Source of the DNA: Glaesserella parasuis
Lineage (GTDB): Bacteria > Pseudomonadota > Gammaproteobacteria > Enterobacterales > Pasteurellaceae
Direction of reading: 5' to 3'
Length of the DNA: 64,000 nucleotides
Assembly (NCBI RefSeq): GCF_002015085.1
Contig: NZ_MUXW01000003.1
Location: forward strand, 124,001 to 188,000
Shown: piece after piece, positions 25,647-34,539 of the stretch
Numbering within the stretch: the stretch's first letter is position 1
Layout of the letters: every line of letters begins with the position of its first letter
Program-made: the position numbers and the translations under genes
Notes under the pieces: generated by a model
What the model was told of the DNA's origin: nothing
The model's database searches: none
The model's input: only the letters and a program-made list of their open reading frames with translations

Positions 25647-27212
25647 ATGAGCAACAACATTATTATTTTTGATACCACTTTACGTGATGGCGAACAATCA
25701 TTAAAAGCAAGTTTAACGGTAAAAGAAAAATTGCAAATCGCACTTGCTCTTGAACGTTTAGGGGTAGATGTAATGGAAGTTGGTTTCCCTGTGTCATCTG
25801 CTGGCGATTTTGAATCTGTTCAAACCATTGCTCGCCATATTAAAAATAGTCGAGTATGTGCTTTATCTCGTGCGGTTGATAAAGATATTGATGTCGCAGC
25901 AGAAGCCTTAAAGGTTGCTGAAGCATTTCGTATTCATACATTTATAGCAACTTCCGCTTTGCACGTTGAGTCTAAACTTCGTAAAACCTTTGACGATGTA
26001 TTAGATATGGCAGTTCACGCTGTAAAACGAGCAAGAAGCTATACCGATGATGTAGAATTTTCTTGCGAGGATGCAGGACGCACAGGGGTAGATAATATCT
26101 GCCGTATTGTTGAAGCTGCGATCAAAGCAGGGGCAACCACAGTCAATATTCCTGATACCGTAGGTTACTGCTTACCAATGGAATACGGAAACATCATTGC
26201 TAATGTGATGAACCGTGTACCAAATGTGGATAAAGCGGTGATTTCTGTCCATTGCCATAACGATTTAGGAATGGCAACTGCAAACTCATTAACCGCAATT
26301 CAAAACGGTGCAAGACAGATTGAGTGTACCATCAACGGTATCGGTGAACGTGCAGGTAACACAGCACTTGAAGAAGTAGTAATGGCAATTAAAACCCGCC
26401 AAGCCTTATTTAACGGCTTAGATACTCGTATCAATACTCAAGAAATTCACCGTGTCAGCCAAATGGTCAGCCAACTTTGTAATATGCCAATTCAACCGAA
26501 TAAAGCGATCGTAGGGTCAAATGCATTTGCTCACTCATCGGGTATCCACCAAGACGGTATGGTTAAAAATAAAAATACCTATGAGATTATGTCGCCTGAA
26601 ACTATCGGATTGAAAAAAGAGAAGCTCAATCTGACCGCTCGTTCTGGTCGTGCCGCCGTGAAAAACCATATGGAAGAGATGGGCTATCAAGAAAGCGATT
26701 ACGATTTAGACAAACTTTATGAGACCTTCTTAAAACTGGCAGATAAAAAAGGTCAAGTTTTTGATTATGATTTGGAAGCACTTGCATTTATTGATATGCA
26801 ACAAGGCGATGAAGATCGTTTAGCCCTTGATGTATTTACCACACAAATTATTAGTGGTTTGCCAGCTTCAGCCTTTGTGCAAGTTGAGTTAGATGCTAAA
26901 CGTGTAAGCCAAGTTTCACAAGGCGGTAACGGTCCTGTTGATGCGGTTTATAATGCTATTTTAGCGATTACAGGTATGGAAATTAAAATGCTCAACTATA
27001 ACTTAACCGCTAAAGGCGAAGGTGCTGAAGCATTAGGACAGGTTGATATTGTCGTAGAATATCAAGGTCGCCGTTTCCATGGGGTTGGTTTAGCGACAGA
27101 TATTGTGGAATCTTCAGCAAGAGCTTTAATCCACGCAATCAATGCGATTTATCGTTCACAGAAAGTGGCGGATTTGAAGGGGAAAATAAATAGTCATTTT
27201 CTTAAAAATTAG
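25647..27212 (+). CDS. leuA: 2-isopropylmalate synthase
   Basis: LeuA condenses acetyl-CoA and 2-oxoisovalerate in the first committed step of leucine synthesis. The HMGL-like TIM barrel begins at once with F-D-T-T-L-R-D-G-E-Q-S and contains the metal site H-C-H-N-D-L-G. The C-terminal LeuA dimer domain, the leucine feedback domain, is present from about residue 390. 521 aa, full length. It is preceded by AAGAGGT. leuB, leuC and leuD do not follow, so the pathway is split and the attenuator controls leuA alone here. Confidence 0.96.
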   Translation: MSNNIIIFDTTLRDGEQSLKASLTVKEKLQIALALERLGVDVMEVGFPVSSAGDFESVQTIARHIKNSRVCALSRAVDKDIDVAAEALKVAEAFRIHTFIATSALHVESKLRKTFDDVLDMAVHAVKRARSYTDDVEFSCEDAGRTGVDNICRIVEAAIKAGATTVNIPDTVGYCLPMEYGNIIANVMNRVPNVDKAVISVHCHNDLGMATANSLTAIQNGARQIECTINGIGERAGNTALEEVVMAIKTRQALFNGLDTRINTQEIHRVSQMVSQLCNMPIQPNKAIVGSNAFAHSSGIHQDGMVKNKNTYEIMSPETIGLKKEKLNLTARSGRAAVKNHMEEMGYQESDYDLDKLYETFLKLADKKGQVFDYDLEALAFIDMQQGDEDRLALDVFTTQIISGLPASAFVQVELDAKRVSQVSQGGNGPVDAVYNAILAITGMEIKMLNYNLTAKGEGAEALGQVDIVVEYQGRRFHGVGLATDIVESSARALIHAINAIYRSQKVADLKGKINSHFLKN

Positions 27213-27280
27213 CTTAAGTTTATCTGTGGTTGAGTTAAAATTTCGTGACATAAAAATTTTAATATATTACTGTCATTGTA

Positions 27281-27290
27281 TAAGGGAGGT
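27281..27290 (+). promoter_or_regulatory. strong ribosome site that fixes a TTG start for pepT
   Basis: TAAGGGAGGT lies 5 bases before the TTG at 27296. No in-frame ATG exists near the expected N-terminus. Confidence 0.7.
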
Positions 27291-27295
27291 CATTT

Positions 27296-28546
27296 TTGTT
27301 TCTACTTAAGAAAAAACTTTTTGAACGCCTATTGCGTTACGTTCAAATCCACACCACATCAGATCCGAAAAGCCAAACTGTCCCTAGCTCACCGCAACAG
27401 TGGGATTTACTTCATCTACTCAAAACCGAAATGGAAACGATGGGATTAACCGAGATTTCCGTTGATCCTAACGGCTATGTGTTTGCAACATTGCCTGCCA
27501 ATAGCGACAAAGCCATTCCCGTACTCGGTTTACTGGCTCACGTTGATACCGCTCCTGATTTCAACGGCGAGAATGTGAAGCCACAGGTTATTGAGCGGTA
27601 TCAAGGCGGTGATATTTTGCTAAAAGGCAGTGGGCATACGCTATCGCCACAGGATTTCCCGAACCTAAACGGCTTAGTCGGACATACGCTCGTGACCACC
27701 GACGGCACAACTTTGCTTGGTGCAGATGATAAATCTGGGATTGCGATTATTCTGTCAGCGGTAGAATACTTGTTAGCACACCCTGAAATCAAACACGGTA
27801 AGATCCGTATCGGTTTTACTACCGACGAAGAAATCGGGCGTGGAGCGGATCATTTTGATGTCAAAGCCTTTGGGGCAGATGTTGCCTATACCTTAGACGG
27901 CGGACCGCTTGGGGAATTACAGTACGAAAACTTTAATGCCGATGCGGCAACTGTTACGTTCTACGGACGCAGTGTTCACCCAGGCACAGCCAAAGGCAAG
28001 ATGATCAATGCCTTAGAGCGAGCTTGTGAGTTCCAAAACAGCCTACCGCCACATTTAACCCCTGCAACCAGCGAAGGGCGTGAAGGCTTTATTATGTTGC
28101 ACGACATTGAAGGCGATTTAAGCGAATGTAAAATCCACTATATTTTACGCAGTTTTGAGCGTGAAGAATTAGCAAAATTCGGCACTTATCTCACCGCTAC
28201 AATGGCACAAATGCAACAAAAATATGGCGAACAGTGCGGTAAAGTAGAGATTGTCGAGCAATATCGCAATATGTACGAAGTAGTCAAAGATTATCGCTAT
28301 CTGGTGGATATTGCTGAAAATGTGATGAAAGCACAGGGTATTACGCCAAACCTAGAGCCAATTCGTGGCGGTACTGACGGCTCACGCCTATCATATATGG
28401 GCTTACCAACGCCAAATATTTTTACAGGCGGCGAAAACTTCCACGGACGTTTCGAGTTTATTTCTGTTGATGTAATGGAACAGGCGACAAATGTGGTGGT
28501 GGGGATTGCAAAAGCCTTTGGGGGATATCCGTTTAAATCATTATAG
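27296..28546 (+). CDS. pepT: peptidase T (aminotripeptidase)
   Basis: A 416-residue M20-family zinc peptidase that releases N-terminal residues from tripeptides in the cytoplasm. Metal and catalytic motifs are visible: A-H-V-D-T-A-P-D (His, Asp), G-A-D-D-K-S-G, T-D-E-E-I-G-R-G (Glu-Glu), and the late I-R-G-G-T-D-G and T-G-G-E-N-F-H-G segments. The start is TTG after a near-perfect GGGAGG; the protein then begins K-K-L-F-E-R-L-L-R-Y-V as in relatives. Convergent with nlpD. Confidence 0.94.
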   Translation: MFLLKKKLFERLLRYVQIHTTSDPKSQTVPSSPQQWDLLHLLKTEMETMGLTEISVDPNGYVFATLPANSDKAIPVLGLLAHVDTAPDFNGENVKPQVIERYQGGDILLKGSGHTLSPQDFPNLNGLVGHTLVTTDGTTLLGADDKSGIAIILSAVEYLLAHPEIKHGKIRIGFTTDEEIGRGADHFDVKAFGADVAYTLDGGPLGELQYENFNADAATVTFYGRSVHPGTAKGKMINALERACEFQNSLPPHLTPATSEGREGFIMLHDIEGDLSECKIHYILRSFEREELAKFGTYLTATMAQMQQKYGEQCGKVEIVEQYRNMYEVVKDYRYLVDIAENVMKAQGITPNLEPIRGGTDGSRLSYMGLPTPNIFTGGENFHGRFEFISVDVMEQATNVVVGIAKAFGGYPFKSL

Positions 28547-28628
28547 ATATTCTTATAATTAAAATTATTTGTAGTAAGGATAGTTACGAATAAGTTATAT
28601 CTTGATCATCATAGACCTAAAATTGAAT

Positions 28629-28650
28629 AGGCGCTAACATTGCGCCTTTC
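28629..28650. terminator. hairpin between convergent pepT and nlpD
   Basis: AGGCGC (28629-28634) and GCGCCT (28642-28647) form a short stem followed by TTCCC. A weak but well-placed candidate terminator. Confidence 0.45.
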
Positions 28651-28695
28651 CCAAAGTAATTTTTTCTTTATCTACTAAATATCAAATTATCATAA

Positions 28696-29892
28696 TTACT
28701 GTCTTGGCAAGTAGCGAGCAGGATCTACCGACTTACCTTGATAGCGGATCTCGAAATGCAGTTTGTTGCTGTTTGTCCCTGTGCTACCTAAAGTCGCAAT
28801 GGTTTCACCAGCCTTAACATTATCTTGTTCTTCCACTTTGATACTGTCGTTGTGAGCATAGGCACTCAAGAAGTCATCATTATGTTTGATGATAATTAAG
28901 TTGCCGTAACCTTGTAGTGCGTTACCTGCATAAACTACTCGACCTGCCGCAGCCGCTTTTACTGGTTGCCCTTTCGTTCCTGCAATATCTAAACCTTTAT
29001 TGCCCCCTTCAGATGCAGAGAAACCAGAAATTACACGCCCTTGCGTCGGCCACTGCCAGCGAATTGACGATGCCACTGCTGGTACAGATGTTGAGCTGTA
29101 GTTCGGGGTATTGTTAGCCGCAGTTGCGGTTACTCTTGGGGTTGTAGAAGTTTGAGCAGGTGGAACAGTGCCTACACTCGCTTTCACAGGACCAGTCATT
29201 GTACCATCTGAGCCATAAGCAGTGCCGTTCGGTGCTTGAGTATAAGTTACTACAGGTTCTACTGGTATTGGTACAGGTTTTGGTGACTGAACAGTTTGTT
29301 GTTTTGATTCAACAGGTTGAGTATTACCCAATTTTAAAACCTGCCCTACACGAAGTTGATAAGGCTCGCTCATATTGTTCAAAGCAGCGACTTCCTTAAC
29401 ATCTTTACCTGCAATGTATGCGATGAGGAACATCGTATCGCCTTTGCGGACAGTGTAGCTGTCGCCATTATAGAAGCCTTTATCAATTTGACTATAAATA
29501 GGTGCATTGTTGGCATCACGAGGAATAGTAAAATCTTGTGATACAGGCTTTTTCGCTACGGGTGTTGTTTTAGCTGTCGGCTTTGTTATCGGCTGAGGAA
29601 CAACTTGAGGCACGGGTTGAGGTGCTTGATAAGTTGGCTGCGGAGCTTGATACACAGGCTGAGGCACTGGCGGTGGTGTATAAGTTGGTTGTGTCATCGT
29701 GCTTGGCATAGAAGTGCTTTGCACATCTGTCTGCCAGCCGTAATTAGTATTGTTTGCCCCCATACCAATAGGTTGCATTACGCCAGGTGATAAATCAGAA
29801 CCTTCCGCATTTACCACAGGTGCAGGCGTATTTGAGCCGCAGGCAGTCAAAACTAATGCTGCAAGCGGTAATAAGAAAAACGATTTTTTCAT
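28696..29892 (-). CDS. nlpD: murein hydrolase activator lipoprotein NlpD (LppB)
   Basis: An outer-membrane lipoprotein that activates the amidase AmiC for daughter-cell separation. The lipobox L-T-A-C is at residues 15-18. A Pro/Gln-rich stretch (repeated P-T-Y-x-x-P and Q-A-P-Q) is followed by a LysM domain (Y-T-V-R-K-G-D-T-M-F-L-I-A) and a C-terminal M23/LytM domain (G-N-K-G-L-D-I-A-G to H-F-E-I-R-Y-Q-G). The LytM domain should be catalytically weak or inactive, as in NlpD. 398 aa. In enterobacteria rpoS follows nlpD; here the gene simply ends, facing pepT. A shorter paralogue lies just upstream. Confidence 0.93.
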   Translation of the reverse strand: MKKSFFLLPLAALVLTACGSNTPAPVVNAEGSDLSPGVMQPIGMGANNTNYGWQTDVQSTSMPSTMTQPTYTPPPVPQPVYQAPQPTYQAPQPVPQVVPQPITKPTAKTTPVAKKPVSQDFTIPRDANNAPIYSQIDKGFYNGDSYTVRKGDTMFLIAYIAGKDVKEVAALNNMSEPYQLRVGQVLKLGNTQPVESKQQTVQSPKPVPIPVEPVVTYTQAPNGTAYGSDGTMTGPVKASVGTVPPAQTSTTPRVTATAANNTPNYSSTSVPAVASSIRWQWPTQGRVISGFSASEGGNKGLDIAGTKGQPVKAAAAGRVVYAGNALQGYGNLIIIKHNDDFLSAYAHNDSIKVEEQDNVKAGETIATLGSTGTNSNKLHFEIRYQGKSVDPARYLPRQ

Positions 29893-30019
29893 TCAATTAT
29901 CCTTCAAAGAAAACGAAAACGCCAAAGGGCGTTTAAAAAAGTCTAAAACGCTACAGCGTCTGCTCAATATCGTAATGGACGCAACCCCTGCGTCCATTCA
30001 AATGTCATTACAAATAAAA

Positions 30020-30529
30020 CTATTTTACTCTAAGTACTTGACCTACTTTCAATGGCGTTGCTGTACTCAAATTATTTAAAGCAGCAATTTGGTTAGGTGT
30101 TTGCCCTGTCAAATAAGCTACTAAAAAGAGCGTATCGTGTTTGCCAACGGTATAAGTGCTGTCTGTATAGCAACCTTTCTGGATTTGACTATAAATCGGA
30201 GCATTACTTCCATCTCTTACCACATTACAACTTCCGACCACTTCACTTTGACCGCCGTAGTTCGTTTGAACATTGCTTGGTTGGTTATAAGTCGGTTGTG
30301 GTGCAGGCTGATAGGTCGGCTGCGGTGCTGGTGGCGGAGTATAAGTTGGTTGAGGCTGATAAGTTGGCTGTGTCATTGAGCTTGGCATACCCACTTGTTG
30401 AACTTCGGTTTGCCACGCAGATCCAACCTCTGTCACTTCAACATTAGGCGAGGTTTCTGACGATGTATCTGATGAACACGCAGCTAACACTACTGCTGCA
30501 AGCGGAAGTAAAAGAAACGATTTTTTCAT
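30020..30529 (-). CDS. short LysM lipoprotein, tandem paralogue of NlpD without the M23 domain
   Basis: A 169-residue lipoprotein whose signal peptide is nearly the same as that of NlpD next door, with lipobox L-A-A-C. It has the same Pro/Gln-rich linker (P-T-Y-Q-P-Q-P-T-Y) and one LysM domain (Y-T-V-G-K-H-D-T-L-F-L-V-A-Y). It then stops where NlpD would go on to its LytM domain. It probably arose by tandem duplication with loss of the 3' part. It may bind peptidoglycan and compete with or localise other factors; that is inference. Confidence 0.8.
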   Translation of the reverse strand: MKKSFLLLPLAAVVLAACSSDTSSETSPNVEVTEVGSAWQTEVQQVGMPSSMTQPTYQPQPTYTPPPAPQPTYQPAPQPTYNQPSNVQTNYGGQSEVVGSCNVVRDGSNAPIYSQIQKGCYTDSTYTVGKHDTLFLVAYLTGQTPNQIAALNNLSTATPLKVGQVLRVK

Positions 30530-30538
30530 AATAGCCTC

Positions 30539-31126
30539 TTATTTTAATAAGGTATAAATAACATAGGCAGCAACGGCAATAGACACTGTTCCCCAACCAA
30601 TTAATTCTATTGAACGACGGATCTTATCGGCGTATTTCTCACCGCCCCACGCAGATAATTTTGCCACAAGTAGAAAACGAATAAAACGAGAAATTGAAGC
30701 GGTCAAAATAAAGGGTAAAAAAGACATCTGCAATACACCTGCACAAAGGGTAAATACCTTAAATGGCACAGGTGAAAAACCAGCGGCGAGGAAAATAATC
30801 ATAATTCCCCAAATTTCAAACCAGCTCATTGCACGATCAAAATTTGCCTGCATTCCCCAGTTAGCAACCACTTCTTGTACCCAATCTGACGCAAAATAGC
30901 CAACACAATAACCAATAATTCCCCCAATAATAGAAGAAACGGTGGCGTAAATCACATAACGTGTCGCCATCTGTGGCTTACTCATTGACATAGGAATAAG
31001 CATTACATCAGGCGGAATAGGGAAGAAAATCGCTTCAATAAAACTCACAAAGCTCAACCAACCTGCAGCAAAGCGGTGTTTTGACCATTCCATCGTTTTA
31101 TCATAAATTGTTCCAAAAAGTTTCAT
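30539..31126 (-). CDS. YqaA/DedA-type inner membrane protein
   Basis: A 195-residue membrane protein of the SNARE-associated/VTT (DedA-like) family. The conserved F-x-P-I-P-P-D segment near residue 34 (F-F-P-I-P-P-D-V-M-L-I-P) and G-F-S-P-V-P-F-K-V near residue 116 are present. Family members are thought to move lipid carriers or act as transporters. It lies between surE and the lipoprotein genes, all on one strand, and its start abuts the surE stop, so it is likely co-transcribed. Confidence 0.8.
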   Translation of the reverse strand: MKLFGTIYDKTMEWSKHRFAAGWLSFVSFIEAIFFPIPPDVMLIPMSMSKPQMATRYVIYATVSSIIGGIIGYCVGYFASDWVQEVVANWGMQANFDRAMSWFEIWGIMIIFLAAGFSPVPFKVFTLCAGVLQMSFLPFILTASISRFIRFLLVAKLSAWGGEKYADKIRRSIELIGWGTVSIAVAAYVIYTLLK

Positions 31127-31891
31127 TTAAAAAGCCTCATTTAAACGTGAAATCGACAAATGTGCAGTCATATCTGGTTGAATAGGGGTGATAGACACAA
31201 AGTTATGGTTGATTGCATAAAAATCGGTACCCTCGCTTTCATCGGTTGGCTTGCCACTTGCCCCAATCCAATACACATTTGCCCCACGCGGATCTTGTTG
31301 CTTAATAATCTCAGCCGCAGGAGAACGATCGCCTAACCGAGTAATTTGAATACCTTGCAACTCGCGATAAGGAACATTTGGCACATTCACATTCAACACT
31401 TGATTTGCAGGAATAAGATTTGCCGTGATTTTCGGCAATAGTTCAACCACCACTTGTGCAGCCGTATCGAAATGGCATTTGCCTGTTAAATAGGTTGAAC
31501 CGTGAGAACCCACTAAAGACACCGCCACTGATGGCAACGGTAAGTGACGACCTTCAAGAGCCGCAGCAACGGTTCCCGAATAGACCACATCATCACCTAA
31601 ATTTGCCCCGTGATTAATCCCTGATACCACCAAGTCAAACGGCTCATCAAGTAAACCATTTAACGCAAGATGAACACAATCGGCAGGCGTACCTGCAATC
31701 ACCGTATAATCACCATTCTCAAATTTATGCACACGAAGCGGATCAACCAGTGTTAAACAGCTTGATGCCGCACTGCGATTGCGATCAGGAGCAACAATGG
31801 TTACTTTATGTCCTACTTCTCTTAATGCTTTCGCTAAAAATTGAATACCGTGGGCGTGAAAGCCATCGTCATTGCTTAATAGTATATTCAT
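31127..31891 (-). CDS. surE: 5'/3'-nucleotidase SurE
   Basis: A 254-residue metal-dependent nucleoside 5'/3'-monophosphatase. The metal site S-N-D-D-G-F is at residues 6-11, with the later conserved segments S-G-I-N-H-G-A-N-L-G-D-D-V and Y-S-G-T-V-A-A-A. Full length. In enterobacteria truD-surE-pcm-nlpD form one run; here the order is truD-surE-yqaA-lipoprotein-nlpD with pcm missing. A palindromic repeat element separates it from truD. Confidence 0.95.
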   Translation of the reverse strand: MNILLSNDDGFHAHGIQFLAKALREVGHKVTIVAPDRNRSAASSCLTLVDPLRVHKFENGDYTVIAGTPADCVHLALNGLLDEPFDLVVSGINHGANLGDDVVYSGTVAAALEGRHLPLPSVAVSLVGSHGSTYLTGKCHFDTAAQVVVELLPKITANLIPANQVLNVNVPNVPYRELQGIQITRLGDRSPAAEIIKQQDPRGANVYWIGASGKPTDESEGTDFYAINHNFVSITPIQPDMTAHLSISRLNEAF

Positions 31892-31920
31892 TGTGATTTA
31901 TTTCCTTATAGTTGTAATTC

Positions 31921-32006
31921 CCCCCTTTGAAAAAGGGGGGCTAGGGGGGATTTTAAATAGTACGGTAAAATATCTGGATCTTTAAATCCCCCTTTTTCAA
32001 AGGGGG
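31921..32006. repeat. long-armed inverted repeat element between truD and surE
   Basis: CCCCCTTTGAAAAAGGGGG (31921-31939) and its exact complement (31988-32006) flank about 48 bases. Inside, GGGGGGATTTTAAA pairs with TTTAAATCCCCC. The two 19-base arms also each form a small hairpin of their own. It resembles the G/C-run intergenic repeats scattered through several gamma-proteobacterial genomes, but I cannot name the family. Confidence 0.75.
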
Positions 32007-32015
32007 AAAGTTTAG

Positions 32016-33023
32016 TTATTCTTCGAGCTGTACTAATTCTCTCACCAACGCCGTAGCATAACTGCCAGCATCTAAAAAGAATTTCAACCGTAAACCTTCC
32101 TCTTCAAATAGCCATTCAAAGTGTTGTGGTTTACAGAACATCGCACGGCGAGCTGAGTTCATTCGTTCTTTTGCCATTAATGCCAGTAGATCTTGATGTT
32201 CCACTACAATTTTTTGCTCATAATCAGACACTATTTGTGTGGCAGAGTTTTCGCCGACAAGCGGTGCAGTAAGTAAAATATCTTGCAATTCCAACCGCTT
32301 GTTAAGTGCCGCAAGTTCTTCCGCTTTCGCTACAAACCAGCTGTTTGAACCTGCCAGTTGCATTAAATCATTTTCCAACACTTGCTGGGTTAAACCGAGT
32401 TCAATACGGTTCGACACCACAAGATTGAAAATTTCACTACGAGCGGCAGAAAGATAAAAACTGCGTTTTTTGCGATCTTTAACTGAAATTTCGCCTTTCG
32501 CCCAACGCTGTGCTTGGGTTAAATTATGCCCGTCTCGACCAAAACGCTGTTCGGTAAAATAATTCGGAAATCCGACCGCTTGTATTTGTTGCAAACGAGC
32601 GGTGAGATCATCGCTCTCTTTTACATCTCTTAGCAATAGCTCAAAATGATTGCCAGCCAAACTTCCCACCCGAATTTTGCGGTTATGGCGAGTGACTTCA
32701 ATGATTTCTACGCCATCGAGTTGAAACTGTGCAAAAGCAGGCGTTTCTTTGCCTGCTAAATGTAAACAGAACCATTGTTCTGTGACTGCGTGGCGATCTT
32801 TTAACCCAGCATAACTCATATTTTTAGCAGAAATACCAACAAATTCTGCCAACTTTTCGCCCACAAACAAGGTATTTGCATCGGTTTTACGAATTTTTAC
32901 CGCCACAAATTCCCCATCGCCTGACAAATCATAGCCAAGTTCTTCTTTGACAATAAAATCGGCAAATTCTACTTTCAATCGACCCGCTTGGGTCGGTTTG
33001 CCGAATAAATACGCTAATTGCAT
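32016..33023 (-). CDS. truD: tRNA pseudouridine(13) synthase
   Basis: TruD makes pseudouridine 13 in tRNA-Glu. The catalytic motif G-L-K-D-R-H-A-V-T-E-Q (catalytic Asp) is at about residue 76-86. The N-F-x-x-Q-R-F-G-R-D-G motif is also present (N-Y-F-T-E-Q-R-F-G-R-D-G). I start at the ATG at 33023 (MQLAYLFGK...), which has AGGAAA at the right distance; the upstream ATG at 33047 has none. 335 aa. It diverges from tpiA. Confidence 0.93.
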   Translation of the reverse strand: MQLAYLFGKPTQAGRLKVEFADFIVKEELGYDLSGDGEFVAVKIRKTDANTLFVGEKLAEFVGISAKNMSYAGLKDRHAVTEQWFCLHLAGKETPAFAQFQLDGVEIIEVTRHNRKIRVGSLAGNHFELLLRDVKESDDLTARLQQIQAVGFPNYFTEQRFGRDGHNLTQAQRWAKGEISVKDRKKRSFYLSAARSEIFNLVVSNRIELGLTQQVLENDLMQLAGSNSWFVAKAEELAALNKRLELQDILLTAPLVGENSATQIVSDYEQKIVVEHQDLLALMAKERMNSARRAMFCKPQHFEWLFEEEGLRLKFFLDAGSYATALVRELVQLEE

Positions 33024-33197
33024 TGTTTTTCCTATTAAAAAAGGCACGAGAAAGTGCCTTATCGTTACTTAATGGCTATTTTAACAGTTATTTTTAAATA
33101 TTGAGCTGAAATCTTGCGGAAAAACAATAAATTTTCTGTGAAATTTGGTATAGTTCGCACGTTTTTATTTTACATTTCACTCAATAGGAGAAACAAA

Positions 33198-33989
33198 ATG
33201 GCACGTCGTCCGTTAGTAATGGGTAACTGGAAATTAAACGGTAGCAAAGCATTCACTAAAGAATTAGTGGAAAGTTTAAAAAGAGAACTTGATGGTGTTA
33301 TAGGTTGTGATGTCGCAATCGCACCGCCAGTAATGTATTTGGCAGAAGCAGAAGCGGCATTAGCGAGCTGTGGCTGTGAATGCACCACGAATAAACTCAT
33401 TGCATTAGGCGCTCAAAACGTTGATGTGAATGTACAAGGTGCATTTACAGGGGATATTTCAACAGCAATGTTAAAAGATTTCGGTGCGAAATATATCATT
33501 ATCGGTCACTCTGAGCGTCGTACTTACCACAAAGAGAGCGATGAATTTATTGCGAAAAAATTTGCAGCATTAAAAGAAACAGGTTTAGTGCCAGTGTTAT
33601 GTATTGGTGAAACTGAAGCAGAAAACGAAGCTGGTCAAACCGAAGCAGTATGTGCCCGTCAATTAGATGCAGTATTAAATACTTTAGGTGCAGAAGCATT
33701 CAATGGTGCAGTAATTGCTTATGAACCAGTTTGGGCAATCGGTACAGGTAAATCTGCAACCCCAGCACAAGCGCAAGCAGTTCACGCTTTCATTCGTAGT
33801 CACATTGCAAAACAGTCACAAGCAGTGGCAGATCAAGTGATCATTCAATACGGCGGTTCAGTCAATGATGCGAATGCAGCAGAATTATTTACTCAGCCAG
33901 ACATTGATGGTGCGTTAGTGGGCGGTGCGTCACTTAAAGCGCCTGCATTTGCAGTGATCGTGAAAGCAGCTGAAAAAGCGAAAGCGTAA
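33198..33989 (+). CDS. tpiA: triose-phosphate isomerase
   Basis: TIM interconverts glyceraldehyde 3-phosphate and dihydroxyacetone phosphate in glycolysis. The active-site residues are plain: Lys in N-W-K-L-N-G, His in I-I-G-H-S-E-R-R, Glu in A-Y-E-P-V-W-A-I-G-T-G, and the phosphate loop Y-G-G-S-V. The frame is open further upstream, but the ATG at 33198 follows AGGAG and gives the family N-terminus M-A-R-R-P-L-V-M-G-N-W-K. 263 aa. Confidence 0.97.
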   Translation: MARRPLVMGNWKLNGSKAFTKELVESLKRELDGVIGCDVAIAPPVMYLAEAEAALASCGCECTTNKLIALGAQNVDVNVQGAFTGDISTAMLKDFGAKYIIIGHSERRTYHKESDEFIAKKFAALKETGLVPVLCIGETEAENEAGQTEAVCARQLDAVLNTLGAEAFNGAVIAYEPVWAIGTGKSATPAQAQAVHAFIRSHIAKQSQAVADQVIIQYGGSVNDANAAELFTQPDIDGALVGGASLKAPAFAVIVKAAEKAKA

Positions 33990-34005
33990 TTTTTCTCACA
34001 GAGAT

Positions 34006-34048
34006 AAGCGGTAAGATCTGGTAAATTTTTTGCAAAATCTTACCGTTT
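34006..34048 (+). terminator. terminator after tpiA
   Basis: AAGCGGTAAGAT (34006-34017) pairs with ATCTTACCGTTT (34037-34048) with one mismatch. The stem again uses the uptake-signal core. Confidence 0.65.
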
Positions 34049-34102
34049 GTTATACTTTTTGCTTGTAAACTATGCAAATAAGTTAAAAATATAAAAAAAG
34101 GG

Positions 34103-34130
34103 TTGATCTCAAACGTAAAATCCGTATGAT
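34103..34130 (+). promoter_or_regulatory. promoter of the tRNA-Lys cluster
   Basis: TTGATC (34103-34108) and TATGAT (34125-34130), spaced by 16 bases, lie 23 bases before the first tRNA. A GC-rich discriminator (ACGCCC) follows, typical of stable-RNA promoters under stringent control. Confidence 0.65.
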
Positions 34131-34153
34131 ACGCCCTCGTTACGCAAGGTTAT

Positions 34154-34229
34154 GGGTCGTTAGCTCAGTCGGTAGAGCAGCGGACTTTTAATCCGTTGGT
34201 CGAAGGTTCGAATCCTTCACGACCCACCA
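34154..34229 (+). tRNA. tRNA-Lys (anticodon UUU), copy 1
   Basis: A 76-base tRNA with CCA encoded. The acceptor stem is GGGTCGT/ACGACCC, the anticodon loop C-TTT-TAA gives UUU, and the T arm GAAGG-TTCGAAT-CCTTC is perfect. First of three identical genes. Confidence 0.98.
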
Positions 34230-34252
34230 CTTAATCAGCGTACCTTTCTAAA

Positions 34253-34328
34253 GGGTCGTTAGCTCAGTCGGTAGAGCAGCGGACTTTTAATCCGTTGGTC
34301 GAAGGTTCGAATCCTTCACGACCCACCA
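34253..34328 (+). tRNA. tRNA-Lys (anticodon UUU), copy 2
   Basis: Identical over all 76 bases to copy 1, 23 bases downstream of it. Encoded CCA. Likely processed from the same transcript. Confidence 0.98.
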
Positions 34329-34350
34329 CTTTAGAATTCAACTCCCAAAT

Positions 34351-34426
34351 GGGTCGTTAGCTCAGTCGGTAGAGCAGCGGACTTTTAATCCGTTGGTCGA
34401 AGGTTCGAATCCTTCACGACCCACCA
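34351..34426 (+). tRNA. tRNA-Lys (anticodon UUU), copy 3
   Basis: Identical to copies 1 and 2, 22 bases after copy 2. Encoded CCA. An uptake-signal-bearing T-rich stretch (34465-34473) follows. Confidence 0.98.
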
Positions 34427-34539
34427 TTTACACTTCCAATTTTGTAAAAATTTAAAAAAATCTTACCGCTTGTCATAGCTTTTTACTATCCCTTATAGTA
34501 AGGTTCGTTTCGTTTTTCTTTTGATCGATATTCCTAACC

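Noticed and set aside
28917..30447. Plus-strand ORFs opposite the nlpD-like genes
   Set aside because: Low-complexity shadows of the Pro/Gln-rich linkers; no ribosome sites and no recognisable domains.
34154..34426. Attachment site for an integrated element at the tRNA-Lys cluster
   Set aside because: All three tRNAs are complete and the sequence after them is ordinary mltG-tmk DNA; no integrase or partial tRNA copy is seen.
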